From NCBI GenBank assembly GCA_947074135.1, contig CAMTOL010000109.1, positions 1 through 7,260 of the forward strand: a DNA stretch of 7,260 nucleotides, in the 5' to 3' direction. The notes under the pieces were generated by a model. The model did not search any database. It had not been told where the DNA came from and was given only the letters and a program-made list of their open reading frames with translations. Both the position numbers and the translations under genes were made by a program. The stretch's first letter is position 1. Each line of letters begins with the position of its first letter. The stretch is from an uncultured Rikenellaceae bacterium. GTDB lineage: Bacteria > Bacteroidota > Bacteroidia > Bacteroidales > Rikenellaceae. This document shows, one piece after another, positions 1 to 6,176 of the stretch.

Positions 1-213
1 GACCGCATTCGCAACTTCCAGCCACCAATTGATGGTGCTCTGATTATGAAAGTATATGATTTGGAGCCCTGCTCTGTGATTGGTGAGATTAAAACTATAA
101 TCAAAGATGCAATTTTGGAGGGTGAGATTCATAACGACTATCAATCTTCTTATGAAATGATGGAGCATTTGGCTGCTGAACGAGGATTGGTTAAAAGAAA
201 AACGGAAGAGTAA
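1..213 (+). CDS. cca: CCA tRNA nucleotidyltransferase / poly(A) polymerase family, C-terminal end (partial)
   Basis: Only the last 70 codons are present; the frame is open from base 1 and ends at TAA (211-213). The translated piece reads RNFQPPIDGALIM near its start, then EIKTIIKDAILEG and HNDYQSSYEMM. This matches the C-terminal tail I know from Bacteroidetes CCA-adding enzymes, where a conserved arginine precedes 'PPxDGxxIM', followed by an 'IKxxIxxAILxGxIxNxY' helix. The enzyme adds or repairs the 3'-CCA end of tRNA in the cytoplasm. The catalytic nucleotidyltransferase and HD domains lie upstream of the window, so activity cannot be judged. The next gene starts 15 bases after the stop on the same strand, so the two are probably co-transcribed. 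The assignment rests on recalled family sequence, not a search; the alternative name is poly(A) polymerase. Confidence 0.8.
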   Translation, partial: DRIRNFQPPIDGALIMKVYDLEPCSVIGEIKTIIKDAILEGEIHNDYQSSYEMMEHLAAERGLVKRKTEE

Positions 214-220
214 TTTAGTT

Positions 221-231
221 GAGGTAAGATG
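221..231 (+). promoter_or_regulatory. Ribosome binding site and start of the methyltransferase gene
   Basis: GAGG at 221-224 is followed by a four-base spacer and ATG at 229-231. It is a short Shine-Dalgarno-like site, and the other starts in the window show nothing clearly comparable, so it supports this start. The spacer is on the short side. Confidence 0.4.
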
Positions 232-1452
232 ACTAATAACTTTGAATTACTGCAACTTATAACGCCCGAAAACGAAGCTCTAATAGAAAGATATATCGAC
301 ACAGAGCCATCGAAGGTTGCCTTTGCAACCCGTAATCCGCTACTTGCAACTGCAATTAAATACTTAGGACGTGCAAAGACTAAACTACCATCGTGGTACA
401 AGGCTCGTTGTGTTATTGACTCTCAACTCTTTGAACAGTGTTCGTCTGAGGTTGCAGCAAAGTCTAAATTTGAGAATTATGGTGGAAAAAGTGCACTTGA
501 TTTAACCTGTGGTTTAGGTGTAGATAGCTCTGTATTAGCTACTGTCTTTGAGAGTGTTACAACCGTTGAAATTGATGCAGCTAAAGCAGAAATTGCAAAG
601 TATAATTTTTCGAAATTATCACTCAATAATATTCAGGTCTTTAATGACTCTGCAGAAAATTTCTGCGAAAACGCACTTTTAGAAAATCTGAAGTTCGATT
701 CAATATATATTGACCCTTCGAGAGTAGTGAAAGATGGAGAGAATGGTACTAAAAAGGTCTATTCGCTCGAAGATAGTTCTCCAAACATTATTGAACTATT
801 ACCTAAGCTAAAACAACTTAGTAATGTTATACTCATTAAGTTATCGCCTTTGTTTGATGTTGAGGAGTGCTTTCGGATTTTTGGCAAAGATACTATTGTA
901 GAGGTTGTTTCGACTGATAATGAATGCAAAGAGGTATTAGTGAAAATTGACCAAAGAATCACGAATCACAGCTTTAACAAATTAAAAACAATAGTTCATA
1001 CGATTATCAAAGGAAGTCTGATTAGTAGATATATGGTTGATTATGAACCTAATAAATCTATTAATGAGAATAGTGATTTTGATGCTCCAAAATATATTTA
1101 CGTTCCAGATATCGCATTCTATAAATCTCGCTGCGTCGAACAATATATAACTCATTATACTGATTTAAAGGAATTTGTGTTTGATAATTATATTTTTAGT
1201 TTAGATAAAATAGTAAAATCGTTTGAGGGTCAATGTTTTAGTGTGGAATTGACAATGCCTTATAACACAAAAGCAATTAAAGAGGAGCTTAAAAAACGTG
1301 GAGTAAAACGAGCTACTATTCATATCAGAAACTTTGCATATAAACTCCAAGATATTCAAAAATCATTGAAAATCAGTAGTGGTAACGATGCTCATCTTTT
1401 TTTTACAACTTATAGGGGTAAACCGACCTTTTTTTTAGTATCTTTGTCATAA
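229..1452 (+). CDS. Class I SAM-dependent methyltransferase, PG_1098 / THUMP-like type
   Basis: This 407-residue protein is a predicted SAM-dependent methyltransferase. The SAM-binding loop is LDLTCGLGVDS (residues 90-100), followed by an acidic residue at the end of strand 2 (VEID, E114 and D116). A motif IV of the form YIDPSR (160-165) takes the place of the usual DPPY/NPPY. The C-terminal 40 residues (HIRNF, then SSGNDAHLFFTT and RGKPTFFL) resemble the THUMP-like domain that ends the Porphyromonas gingivalis PG_1098 family. The middle part, about 255-345, probably corresponds to its ferredoxin-like domain. The substrate is not established; the THUMP-like module and the neighbouring tRNA gene suggest structured RNA, which is inference. 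ATG at 229 is favoured because GAGG (221-224) lies four bases upstream. Length is normal for the family. Two T8 runs (1397-1404 and 1429-1436) lie near the 3' end, but the frame is intact. Confidence 0.85.
   Translation: MTNNFELLQLITPENEALIERYIDTEPSKVAFATRNPLLATAIKYLGRAKTKLPSWYKARCVIDSQLFEQCSSEVAAKSKFENYGGKSALDLTCGLGVDSSVLATVFESVTTVEIDAAKAEIAKYNFSKLSLNNIQVFNDSAENFCENALLENLKFDSIYIDPSRVVKDGENGTKKVYSLEDSSPNIIELLPKLKQLSNVILIKLSPLFDVEECFRIFGKDTIVEVVSTDNECKEVLVKIDQRITNHSFNKLKTIVHTIIKGSLISRYMVDYEPNKSINENSDFDAPKYIYVPDIAFYKSRCVEQYITHYTDLKEFVFDNYIFSLDKIVKSFEGQCFSVELTMPYNTKAIKEELKKRGVKRATIHIRNFAYKLQDIQKSLKISSGNDAHLFFTTYRGKPTFFLVSLS
1439..1446 (+). promoter_or_regulatory. Probable Bacteroidetes -7 promoter box for kdsC
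   Basis: TATCTTTG fits the Bacteroidetes -7 consensus TAnnTTTG and follows a T8 run (1429-1436). It lies inside the last codons of the methyltransferase gene, and its expected start point near 1453 would give a leader of about 30 bases before the kdsC ATG at 1483. No TTTG/TTG element is visible 19-21 bases upstream, so the match is only to the -7 half. The box would allow kdsC and the nuclease gene to be expressed apart from the two genes upstream. Confidence 0.5.
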
Positions 1453-1482
1453 TAAATTAATTAGATATATCACTTCAAAAAT

Positions 1483-2013
1483 ATGATTCGAAATTTTAAA
1501 GAGAAATTGACTGATATTAAGGCATTTGTCTTTGATGTTGACGGAGTTTTTACAAACTCTATGCTAACTATTATGCCAGACGGACAGATAATTCGCCAAT
1601 TTAACGTTAAAGATGGATTGGCTGTGGTTAGAGCCATTAAACAAGGATATAAAATTGGTGTAATCTCGGGCGGACGTGGCGAACAGGTGCAACAAAGAAT
1701 GACTGATCTCGGTATTGAGCATATATATCTATGTAGTAGGTCTAAAATTGGTGATTTAGAGGATTTTGCGTCAAAAGTAGGAGTTAGTTATGACCAAATT
1801 TTGTTCGTTGGCGACGACTATCCTGACATAGAACCAATGCAAAATGTTGGACTCTCAATTGCTCCCAATGATGCCGCCGATGCTGTGCGCCAAATTGCAA
1901 GTTATGTGTCACTCTTCAAAGGTGGTGAGGGAGTTGTGCGCGATGCAATTGAACAGGTTCTACGCGCTAATGGCGACTGGTTCAGCGAAATAGAAGATAT
2001 TAAACCTCACTAA
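1483..2013 (+). CDS. kdsC: KdsC-type HAD phosphatase (3-deoxy-D-manno-octulosonate 8-phosphate phosphatase)
   Basis: This 176-residue protein belongs to the C0 (capless) HAD phosphatases. It should remove phosphate from Kdo 8-phosphate to give Kdo, the inner-core sugar of lipopolysaccharide, in the cytoplasm. Motif I is FDVDGVFTN (D18 nucleophile, D20 acid/base), motif II is VISGG (S62), a motif III lysine is likely K88, and motif IV is VGDDYPD (D111, D112, D115). The tail GGEGVVRDAIEQVL followed by ANGDW is the glycine-rich end typical of KdsC; in tetrameric family members it reaches into a neighbouring active site. Length is normal. The start at 1483 lies 30 bases after the upstream stop, and the nuclease gene follows after 24 bases. 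No other Kdo or lipid A gene is in the window. A related capless HAD phosphatase with another sugar substrate, such as the NeuA-fused type, is possible but less likely. Confidence 0.85.
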   Translation: MIRNFKEKLTDIKAFVFDVDGVFTNSMLTIMPDGQIIRQFNVKDGLAVVRAIKQGYKIGVISGGRGEQVQQRMTDLGIEHIYLCSRSKIGDLEDFASKVGVSYDQILFVGDDYPDIEPMQNVGLSIAPNDAADAVRQIASYVSLFKGGEGVVRDAIEQVLRANGDWFSEIEDIKPH

Positions 2014-2037
2014 AATTTACTATAACTCTAAGTAAAA

Positions 2038-3486
2038 ATGAATAGCTTTTTGCACGACGTAGCAACTTCATTGCTTGAAAATTATGGTGATAATTTGAGT
2101 AATGTTGAAGTAGTCTTTGTGTCTAATCGTGCAGCAATATACTTTAAATCAATTTGTTGTGATTTGGGGGTTAAACCTCCTCGAACTACGACTATTGATT
2201 CATTGATTCTCAAAGAGTGCGAGATGCTTAAAGTTGAACATAACTTTCTGCTAATCTCCAAGTTATATTCTATTTACTCGAAATATCACAACGAGGAGAG
2301 TTTCGAAGACTTTTATGCCTTTGGCAAGTTATTACTCTCTGATTTCGATGCAATTGACAAATATTTGGTCGATGCAAAAGCACTCTTTACAATAGTTTCT
2401 GACACCAAAGAGCTGGACTTCTCGATAGGTATTGAGGATAGTGCAAAAGATGCTGCTCTGAGTTTTTGGAAAAGCTTCGACTTTAAAAGCGCAACTATGC
2501 ACTCGCAACGTGAATTTGCTAGAGTATGGAGTTCGCTCTATGATATCTATTCGGAGTTCAATGAAATACTTGATAATGAAAAAATCGCCTATAAAGGTAA
2601 AATATATAGATGGGTTGCAAGTAAATTCGAGGGTTTCAATCCGTTGATTATTAATGAAAATTCATCAATTCCAAATAATAAAAAATATATCTTTGTTGGA
2701 CTCAATGCTCTGAGTAGAAGTGAGGAGATAGTCTTGTTGGCTCTTCAAAAAGAGAATAAAGCTGATTTTATTTGGGATTATGACCCTAAATGGCGAGACT
2801 ATAAAGCAATTGAAGCAGACTTCTTTATAGAGAAAAATATTGAGAAATTCCCTCAGGCACAATATTTTAAAACCAATATCTTTGACCATAAAAAGGTAAA
2901 GATTGAGGTGCTAACCTCGCCAAGTGATGCAACCCAAGCGAAAATTGCTTCAATGTTACTAAGTGAACACTATAAGAGTGTGGAAAATGGAGAACGGACT
3001 GCTGTTATTCTTCCTGACGAAGCACTTTTAGTGCCAATCCTAAATTCAATACCAACAGAATTTCAGTCAGTTAATATATCAATGGGATATCCCATCGCAA
3101 TTACTCTAGCTGCTACACTGCTAAATTCTTTGTTGGTGCTCCAAAAACGTATTAAAATTAGTGGTTATGGCTCTAAATATTTGATTTACAGGGCTGACGT
3201 TGAAGCTGTGGTGTCGCATCCTTTTTTTAGTGATGTTGTAGATAGAACACAATTTGATAACTTGACACAACTATATTTTAGCGTGGAGGAACTTTGCGAA
3301 TTGTTCGAACCACTTGAAACTTTATGGCAATGTACAGAGAACTCATATAGAGTACTCCATAAATATCTTGTTGATGTATTCGAATTTGTTGCGCAATTAA
3401 TTGAAAATAAAGAAACTGCAGAACTATCCCAACAACTGTTTTATATTGATAAAATCAAAGAATCACTAGTTAGAGTGAAAACCTGA
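2038..3486 (+). CDS. N-terminal half of the AddB-like protein (helicase-like region, ends at premature TGA)
   Basis: The 482-residue product of normal translation would hold only the N-terminal helicase-like part. Visible family landmarks are FLHDVATSLL (4-13), VVFVSNRAAIYF (25-36, the degenerate counterpart of the 'VFPNRRA' strand), TIDSL (52-56), FEDFYAFGKLLLSDFDAIDK (89-108), FVGLNAL (219-225), the WDYD element (246-249) and VNISMGYP (345-352). No GxxxxGKT Walker A motif is present, as expected for this family, whose helicase fold is thought to be structural or DNA-binding rather than ATP-hydrolysing. The nuclease domain is missing from this product, so it should not cut DNA and may be unstable. 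The ATG at 2038 fits the family's usual N-terminus; no Shine-Dalgarno site is visible. Confidence 0.75.
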   Translation: MNSFLHDVATSLLENYGDNLSNVEVVFVSNRAAIYFKSICCDLGVKPPRTTTIDSLILKECEMLKVEHNFLLISKLYSIYSKYHNEESFEDFYAFGKLLLSDFDAIDKYLVDAKALFTIVSDTKELDFSIGIEDSAKDAALSFWKSFDFKSATMHSQREFARVWSSLYDIYSEFNEILDNEKIAYKGKIYRWVASKFEGFNPLIINENSSIPNNKKYIFVGLNALSRSEEIVLLALQKENKADFIWDYDPKWRDYKAIEADFFIEKNIEKFPQAQYFKTNIFDHKKVKIEVLTSPSDATQAKIASMLLSEHYKSVENGERTAVILPDEALLVPILNSIPTEFQSVNISMGYPIAITLAATLLNSLLVLQKRIKISGYGSKYLIYRADVEAVVSHPFFSDVVDRTQFDNLTQLYFSVEELCELFEPLETLWQCTENSYRVLHKYLVDVFEFVAQLIENKETAELSQQLFYIDKIKESLVRVKT

Positions 3487-3609
3487 GTCGATGGTACAAC
3501 TGAAAAATTTTCTTCGAAAATCTATCTGAAACTTCTTCTAGAAGATATTAATAGTCAATCGATTGAGTTCGAAGGCTATAGTGGTCAGGGACTCCAAATT
3601 ATCGGTATA

Positions 3610-4848
3610 TTGGAGAGTAGGACGCTCGATTTTGATCGTATAATAATGCTCTCACTCTCAGATGATATTTTTCCGTCGTCACGACCTGATAACTCATACA
3701 TTCCTCAACTTCTATTACAAGGCTTTGGAATGCCTTCAATTGCTGAAAAATCGGCAATTTGGAGCTATTACTTCTATCGATTATTGCAACGATGTGAAAA
3801 TATTTCGCTATTGTATTGCAATACTGCCGATGGACTCTCGACTGGAGAGCCTTCGAGATATATTCTACAGCTTAAATACTGCTCTCCATTCGTGATAAAT
3901 AATCGTGTAGTCGATTTTGGAACAATAGCAAGTAAACCAAAAGAGAGAATAACAAAAATTTTAACCCAAGAACAAGCAGAAAAATTAGCTAATACTACCT
4001 TCTGGCCATCGATGATAAATCGATATCTAAGATGTAAACTATCTTTCTATTATCAATACGTACTAAAGCTTAAAGAGCTCAATGTGCAGCAGAGTGAAAT
4101 AACTGCAATTGAAAGTGGAAATATTGTTCACAATACTCTTGAGATGATTTATAAAGAGCTTATAAATAAACATCAACTCCCAAAACTACTTAAAAATATG
4201 TCGGTTGGAGATATCGAAAAGTGTGTTGATATAATTATTGATGATATTTTAGGCAATAAACTCGAAGCTCAAGCTGCAATGTGTGCAATTGTTCGTAATA
4301 ATTCGATAAGAGCCTTGAAAGGTGTTATTGATTTTGATGCAAAATCTCAAAGTGTAGACTCTGTGATTGAAGTAGAGAAGGAGTATTCATGTAAGTTAGG
4401 TAACTATCAGATTAAGGGAGTTATTGACCGTATAGATCGCTTGATCGATGGTTCAGTTCGTGTGATAGACTATAAAAGCGGTACTGTAGATACAAAAACA
4501 AATTCACTTGCCGAACTTTTTACGGATTCTGAACTTTCGAAAAAAAGTAATGCCGCTTTGACCCAGATTCTAATATACTCTCTACTAGTATATAAAAATC
4601 AAGATGTTGACGTGCAACCCTCAATCTACGCTACTCGAAAACTGTCGATGAGTGAGGTGGAAGATAATGTTGAATTGGTTAAGATTGAGGGTGATTTTGT
4701 GCAAAAAATTAGTGTAGAACAGTATCAGGAAATCGAAACCGAATTAATATCACTGCTCGATCAAATATGTAGCACAGAGAGTGAGTTTGTGCCTTGTAGT
4801 GATATCAAAAAGTGTGAGTATTGCCCATATTGGAATCTATGTTACTAA
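3610..4848 (+). CDS. C-terminal half of the AddB-like protein: PD-(D/E)XK nuclease with probable Fe-S cluster
   Basis: This part of the frame carries the nuclease. In numbering of the full frame, GILESRTLDF (523-532), YYFYRLLQR (577-585) and GEPSRYILQL (603-612) are helicase-like family motifs. The nuclease core follows: H698 in GNIVH, D797 in GVIDRID, and D811/K813 in VIDYKSG. C666 in RCKLSF together with C926, C929 and C935 (KKCEYCPYWNLC) give the C...C-x2-C-x5-C set that binds a 4Fe-4S cluster in AddB and related nucleases. The first possible start, TTG at 3610, is really an internal leucine codon inside a conserved motif, and the first in-frame ATG (3646) is later still. I see no Shine-Dalgarno site at either, so independent translation is doubtful. 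All nuclease and cysteine residues are intact. Confidence 0.65.
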   Translation: MESRTLDFDRIIMLSLSDDIFPSSRPDNSYIPQLLLQGFGMPSIAEKSAIWSYYFYRLLQRCENISLLYCNTADGLSTGEPSRYILQLKYCSPFVINNRVVDFGTIASKPKERITKILTQEQAEKLANTTFWPSMINRYLRCKLSFYYQYVLKLKELNVQQSEITAIESGNIVHNTLEMIYKELINKHQLPKLLKNMSVGDIEKCVDIIIDDILGNKLEAQAAMCAIVRNNSIRALKGVIDFDAKSQSVDSVIEVEKEYSCKLGNYQIKGVIDRIDRLIDGSVRVIDYKSGTVDTKTNSLAELFTDSELSKKSNAALTQILIYSLLVYKNQDVDVQPSIYATRKLSMSEVEDNVELVKIEGDFVQKISVEQYQEIETELISLLDQICSTESEFVPCSDIKKCEYCPYWNLCY

Positions 4849-4852
4849 CAAA

Positions 4853-4897
4853 AAAAGAGTTGTTTGTGTGATGTTACCATACTCAAACAACTCTTTT
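4853..4897. terminator. Bidirectional rho-independent terminator between convergent genes
   Basis: Arms 4853-4866 (AAAAGAGTTGTTTG) and 4884-4897 are perfect 14-base inverted complements around a 17-base loop, in which a few more weak pairs are possible. The structure begins four bases after the nuclease-gene stop and ends four bases before the stop codon of the facing regulator gene. The A6 run at 4851-4856 gives a U tract for leftward transcripts, and the TTTT at 4894-4897 gives a shorter one for rightward transcripts. It probably ends both operons. Confidence 0.85.
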
Positions 4898-4901
4898 GAT
4901 G

Positions 4902-5189
4902 CTAAATGTTGGGAAGAAACGAACGAAGTGCCTCGATGTATTTGCTTAGCGCATCTTTTCCAGTTTCGGTTAACGCACAAGAGGTATTAGGTACTTTGCC
5001 TTTAAAACCCTTTGTGATAGAGATATAACCTACCTTTTCGAGTTTGTCAATCTGAACACTAAGGTTTCCCGAAGTAGCCTTGGTGATGCCCTTAATATAT
5101 GAAAAATCGGCACTTTCGACCCCTGCTAGTATCGACACGATTGCGAGTCGAAGCTCAGAGTGGAGTAGTGGATCTAGCTCTTTGAACAT
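4902..5189 (-). CDS. Small winged-helix transcriptional regulator (HTH_34 / MarR-ArsR-like)
   Basis: This 95-residue protein is a single winged-helix DNA-binding domain. The opening LDPLLHSELRLAIVSIL (5-21), the predicted recognition helix around SGNLSVQIDKLEKVGYI (40-56) and the wing with GFKGKVPNTSCALT (61-74) match the HTH_34 regulators I know from Bacteroidetes. The last helix (ALSKYIEALRSFL, 80-92) probably makes the dimer. No ligand-binding domain or obvious metal site is present; there is one cysteine (C71) in the wing. The stop is TAG at 4902-4904. The start ATG (5187-5189) lies inside the end of the membrane-protein gene, a 16-base overlap that suggests translational coupling. Such regulators are commonly encoded beside a multi-pass membrane protein of unknown function, as here. 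Likely targets, including its own operon promoter, are inference. Confidence 0.85.
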   Translation of the reverse strand: MFKELDPLLHSELRLAIVSILAGVESADFSYIKGITKATSGNLSVQIDKLEKVGYISITKGFKGKVPNTSCALTETGKDALSKYIEALRSFLPNI

Positions 5190-5773
5190 CTCTTTCCACG
5201 ATAGTTAAGGATATGACCTGGAATAATCATCGAAACGATAAACATTGCCATAAAAACAATTGTAACATTAATATATGTTAGATTGGTTGTGTATAACACA
5301 AAACTGAGTATCATTGATATACCCCCTCCCACAATTAATTGCGTAAACCTAATTACGGCTCCAGTAATTAATACTCCGATGCTCAATATTAGAGCCTCTG
5401 TTGGTATTACAAAAGCTCCCGTTGATGACTTTATAAACTGCATTAATGGCACTAGTGCCGCAGCAATCCCAATGACAACCCAAGTTATAGATATCACTCT
5501 GTCAACGAAAGTTCTGACAGGTTTCTCCCTCTTCCTTAGATATAGGTTCATTGCACTCCAGCCGATAACAGGATTGGCGAACCAACCCCAGAAGAAGTAT
5601 GGATTCTGAGTATAATAGACCAGTAGATTGGTTACTATGGCAACAAGTATTGTGGTGTAACCCCATATTAAAAATATGGTACCAGAGCCCTGCTCCATAT
5701 TTGTGCGAGTTTGAGTAATCATTCTTTGGATTAGCTCTAAGCTCTCTGTTGAGTTTAATTGTTTGTCTTCCAT
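5174..5773 (-). CDS. Six-helix integral membrane protein of unknown function, paired with HTH_34 regulator
   Basis: This is a 199-residue protein. A hydrophilic N-terminus (1-30, with ELIQRMITQTRTNM probably forming an amphipathic helix) is followed by about six hydrophobic segments near residues 32-54, 58-78, 91-113, 120-141, 145-164 and 166-188. A basic tail (NYRGKRCSKS) suggests a cytoplasmic C-terminus. There is no cleavable signal peptide, catalytic motif or transporter signature. The N-terminal pattern ending in GSGTIFLIWGYTT is familiar from conserved hypothetical Bacteroidetes proteins found upstream of small HTH_34 regulators, but no activity is known to me. The stop (TAG, 5174-5176) lies inside the regulator gene. 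The start at 5773 is 90 bases below the 2TM gene, a gap in which I see no good promoter, so the three genes are probably one operon. Confidence 0.8.
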   Translation of the reverse strand: MEDKQLNSTESLELIQRMITQTRTNMEQGSGTIFLIWGYTTILVAIVTNLLVYYTQNPYFFWGWFANPVIGWSAMNLYLRKREKPVRTFVDRVISITWVVIGIAAALVPLMQFIKSSTGAFVIPTEALILSIGVLITGAVIRFTQLIVGGGISMILSFVLYTTNLTYINVTIVFMAMFIVSMIIPGHILNYRGKRCSKS

Positions 5774-5863
5774 TTGATTATAAGTTAGAAGTTTGTATTA
5801 TTATATTGTTTTACAAGACGCCTATAAATTGTAGTATATACAGTACTATGATTAAGATAGTTC

Positions 5864-6076
5864 TCATTGTGATAACTTGTTAGTTTGTTCATCTTCGTCA
5901 CTACCATATAAGAAATAGCGACAAGTGGAAAGTAATTGTCCTAATCCCCATCCTGCTATTACCCATACAACCCACCAGTTGTGTGGAGTGGTCGTGTAGT
6001 TAACAAATGTCAAAAAAGCACAAACAATGACGTAGCTTATCCACGACATCAATAGTTTCTTAGTGTTTAGTTTCAT
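5864..6076 (-). CDS. 2TM-domain small membrane protein
   Basis: This 70-residue protein has two hydrophobic helices, roughly residues 9-28 and 34-54, joined by a short TTTPHNWW turn, and an acidic, polar tail (GSDEDEQTNKLSQ). The arrangement of a helix, a short loop with aromatic residues, then VVWVIAGWGLGQLL matches the 2TM domain family common in Bacteroidetes, whose role is unknown. The basic N-terminus (MKLNTKK) and the acidic tail give no clear topology. The ATG at 6076 sits about 40 bases below the expected start point of the promoter at 6125-6156 and has no Shine-Dalgarno site, which is normal for this phylum. Its stop is TGA (5864-5866), the only other gene in the window ending in TGA, which shows that TGA acts as stop in this genome. 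It is first in a set with the six-helix protein and the regulator. Confidence 0.75.
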   Translation of the reverse strand: MKLNTKKLLMSWISYVIVCAFLTFVNYTTTPHNWWVVWVIAGWGLGQLLSTCRYFLYGSDEDEQTNKLSQ

Positions 6077-6124
6077 CTTGGTGTGTAATTTAGTGGTTAG
6101 TTGTTTTGGTTTTTAAATCTACTG

Positions 6125-6156
6125 CAAATATAAAGTAGTTTATTTTATAAACCAAA
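6125..6156 (-). promoter_or_regulatory. Bacteroidetes-type promoter for the 2TM / membrane protein / regulator operon
   Basis: On the minus strand TATATTTG (6125-6132) matches the -7 consensus TAnnTTTG, and TTTG (6153-6156) lies upstream with a 20-base spacer, the usual -33/-7 spacing in Bacteroidetes. Transcription would begin near 6117, about 40 bases before the ATG of the 2TM gene. A second TATATTTG copy occupies 6153-6160 on the same strand and overlaps the -33 element, but it lacks an upstream TTTG at the right distance. Confidence 0.7.
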
Positions 6157-6176
6157 TATAAATGCAAAAAAAATAA

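Larger units (their letters stand above)
2038..4848 (+). pseudogene. AddB-like PD-(D/E)XK helicase-nuclease gene interrupted by one in-frame TGA
   Basis: Read through codon 483, this is one continuous 936-codon frame from ATG 2038 to TAA 4846-4848. Its size and layout fit the Bacteroidetes AddB-like PD-(D/E)XK nuclease family (around 950 residues), which is thought to process double-strand DNA ends with an AddA/UvrD-type helicase. The TGA at 3484-3486 is the only break. The 123 bases between it and the next annotatable start (3487-3609) remain open in the same frame and encode conserved family sequence (SSKIYLKLL, GLQIIGIL), so this is a nonsense change and not a frameshift or two natural genes. 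There are no other stops and no deletion, so the lesion is recent, a sequence error, or tolerated by readthrough. A helicase partner is not in the window. The gene follows kdsC by 24 bases and probably shares its transcript. Confidence 0.8.

Noticed and set aside
150..401. Minus-strand open frame of 83 codons.
   Set aside because: It runs antisense to the end of cca and the start of the methyltransferase, both of which have family-like protein sequence. It shows no recognisable domain.
2665..2889. Minus-strand open frame of 74 codons inside the nuclease gene.
   Set aside because: It is antisense to conserved family sequence (FVGLNAL and WDYD regions), and its hydrophobic, low-complexity translation is typical of a shadow frame.
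3484..3486. Alternative genetic code in which TGA is read as Trp or Gly.
   Set aside because: Tryptophan is encoded by TGG throughout, no other gene in the window has an internal TGA, and the 2TM gene appears to end at TGA (5864-5866).
3484..3521. TGA as a selenocysteine codon with a downstream hairpin (arms 3507-3512 and 3516-3521).
   Set aside because: The hairpin is a weak 6-bp AT-rich stem with a TTC loop, has no SECIS-like features, and starts 20 bases after the TGA. The family has no selenocysteine or conserved cysteine known to me at this point.
4781..4990. Plus-strand frame crossing the nuclease stop, the terminator and the regulator gene.
   Set aside because: It would translate through a strong terminator stem and antisense to a well-supported regulator; its sequence resembles no protein family I know.
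5283..5609. Plus-strand open frame of 108 codons.
   Set aside because: It is antisense to the six-helix membrane protein gene; the complement of hydrophobic codons often stays open. It has no promoter, ribosome binding site or recognisable domain.
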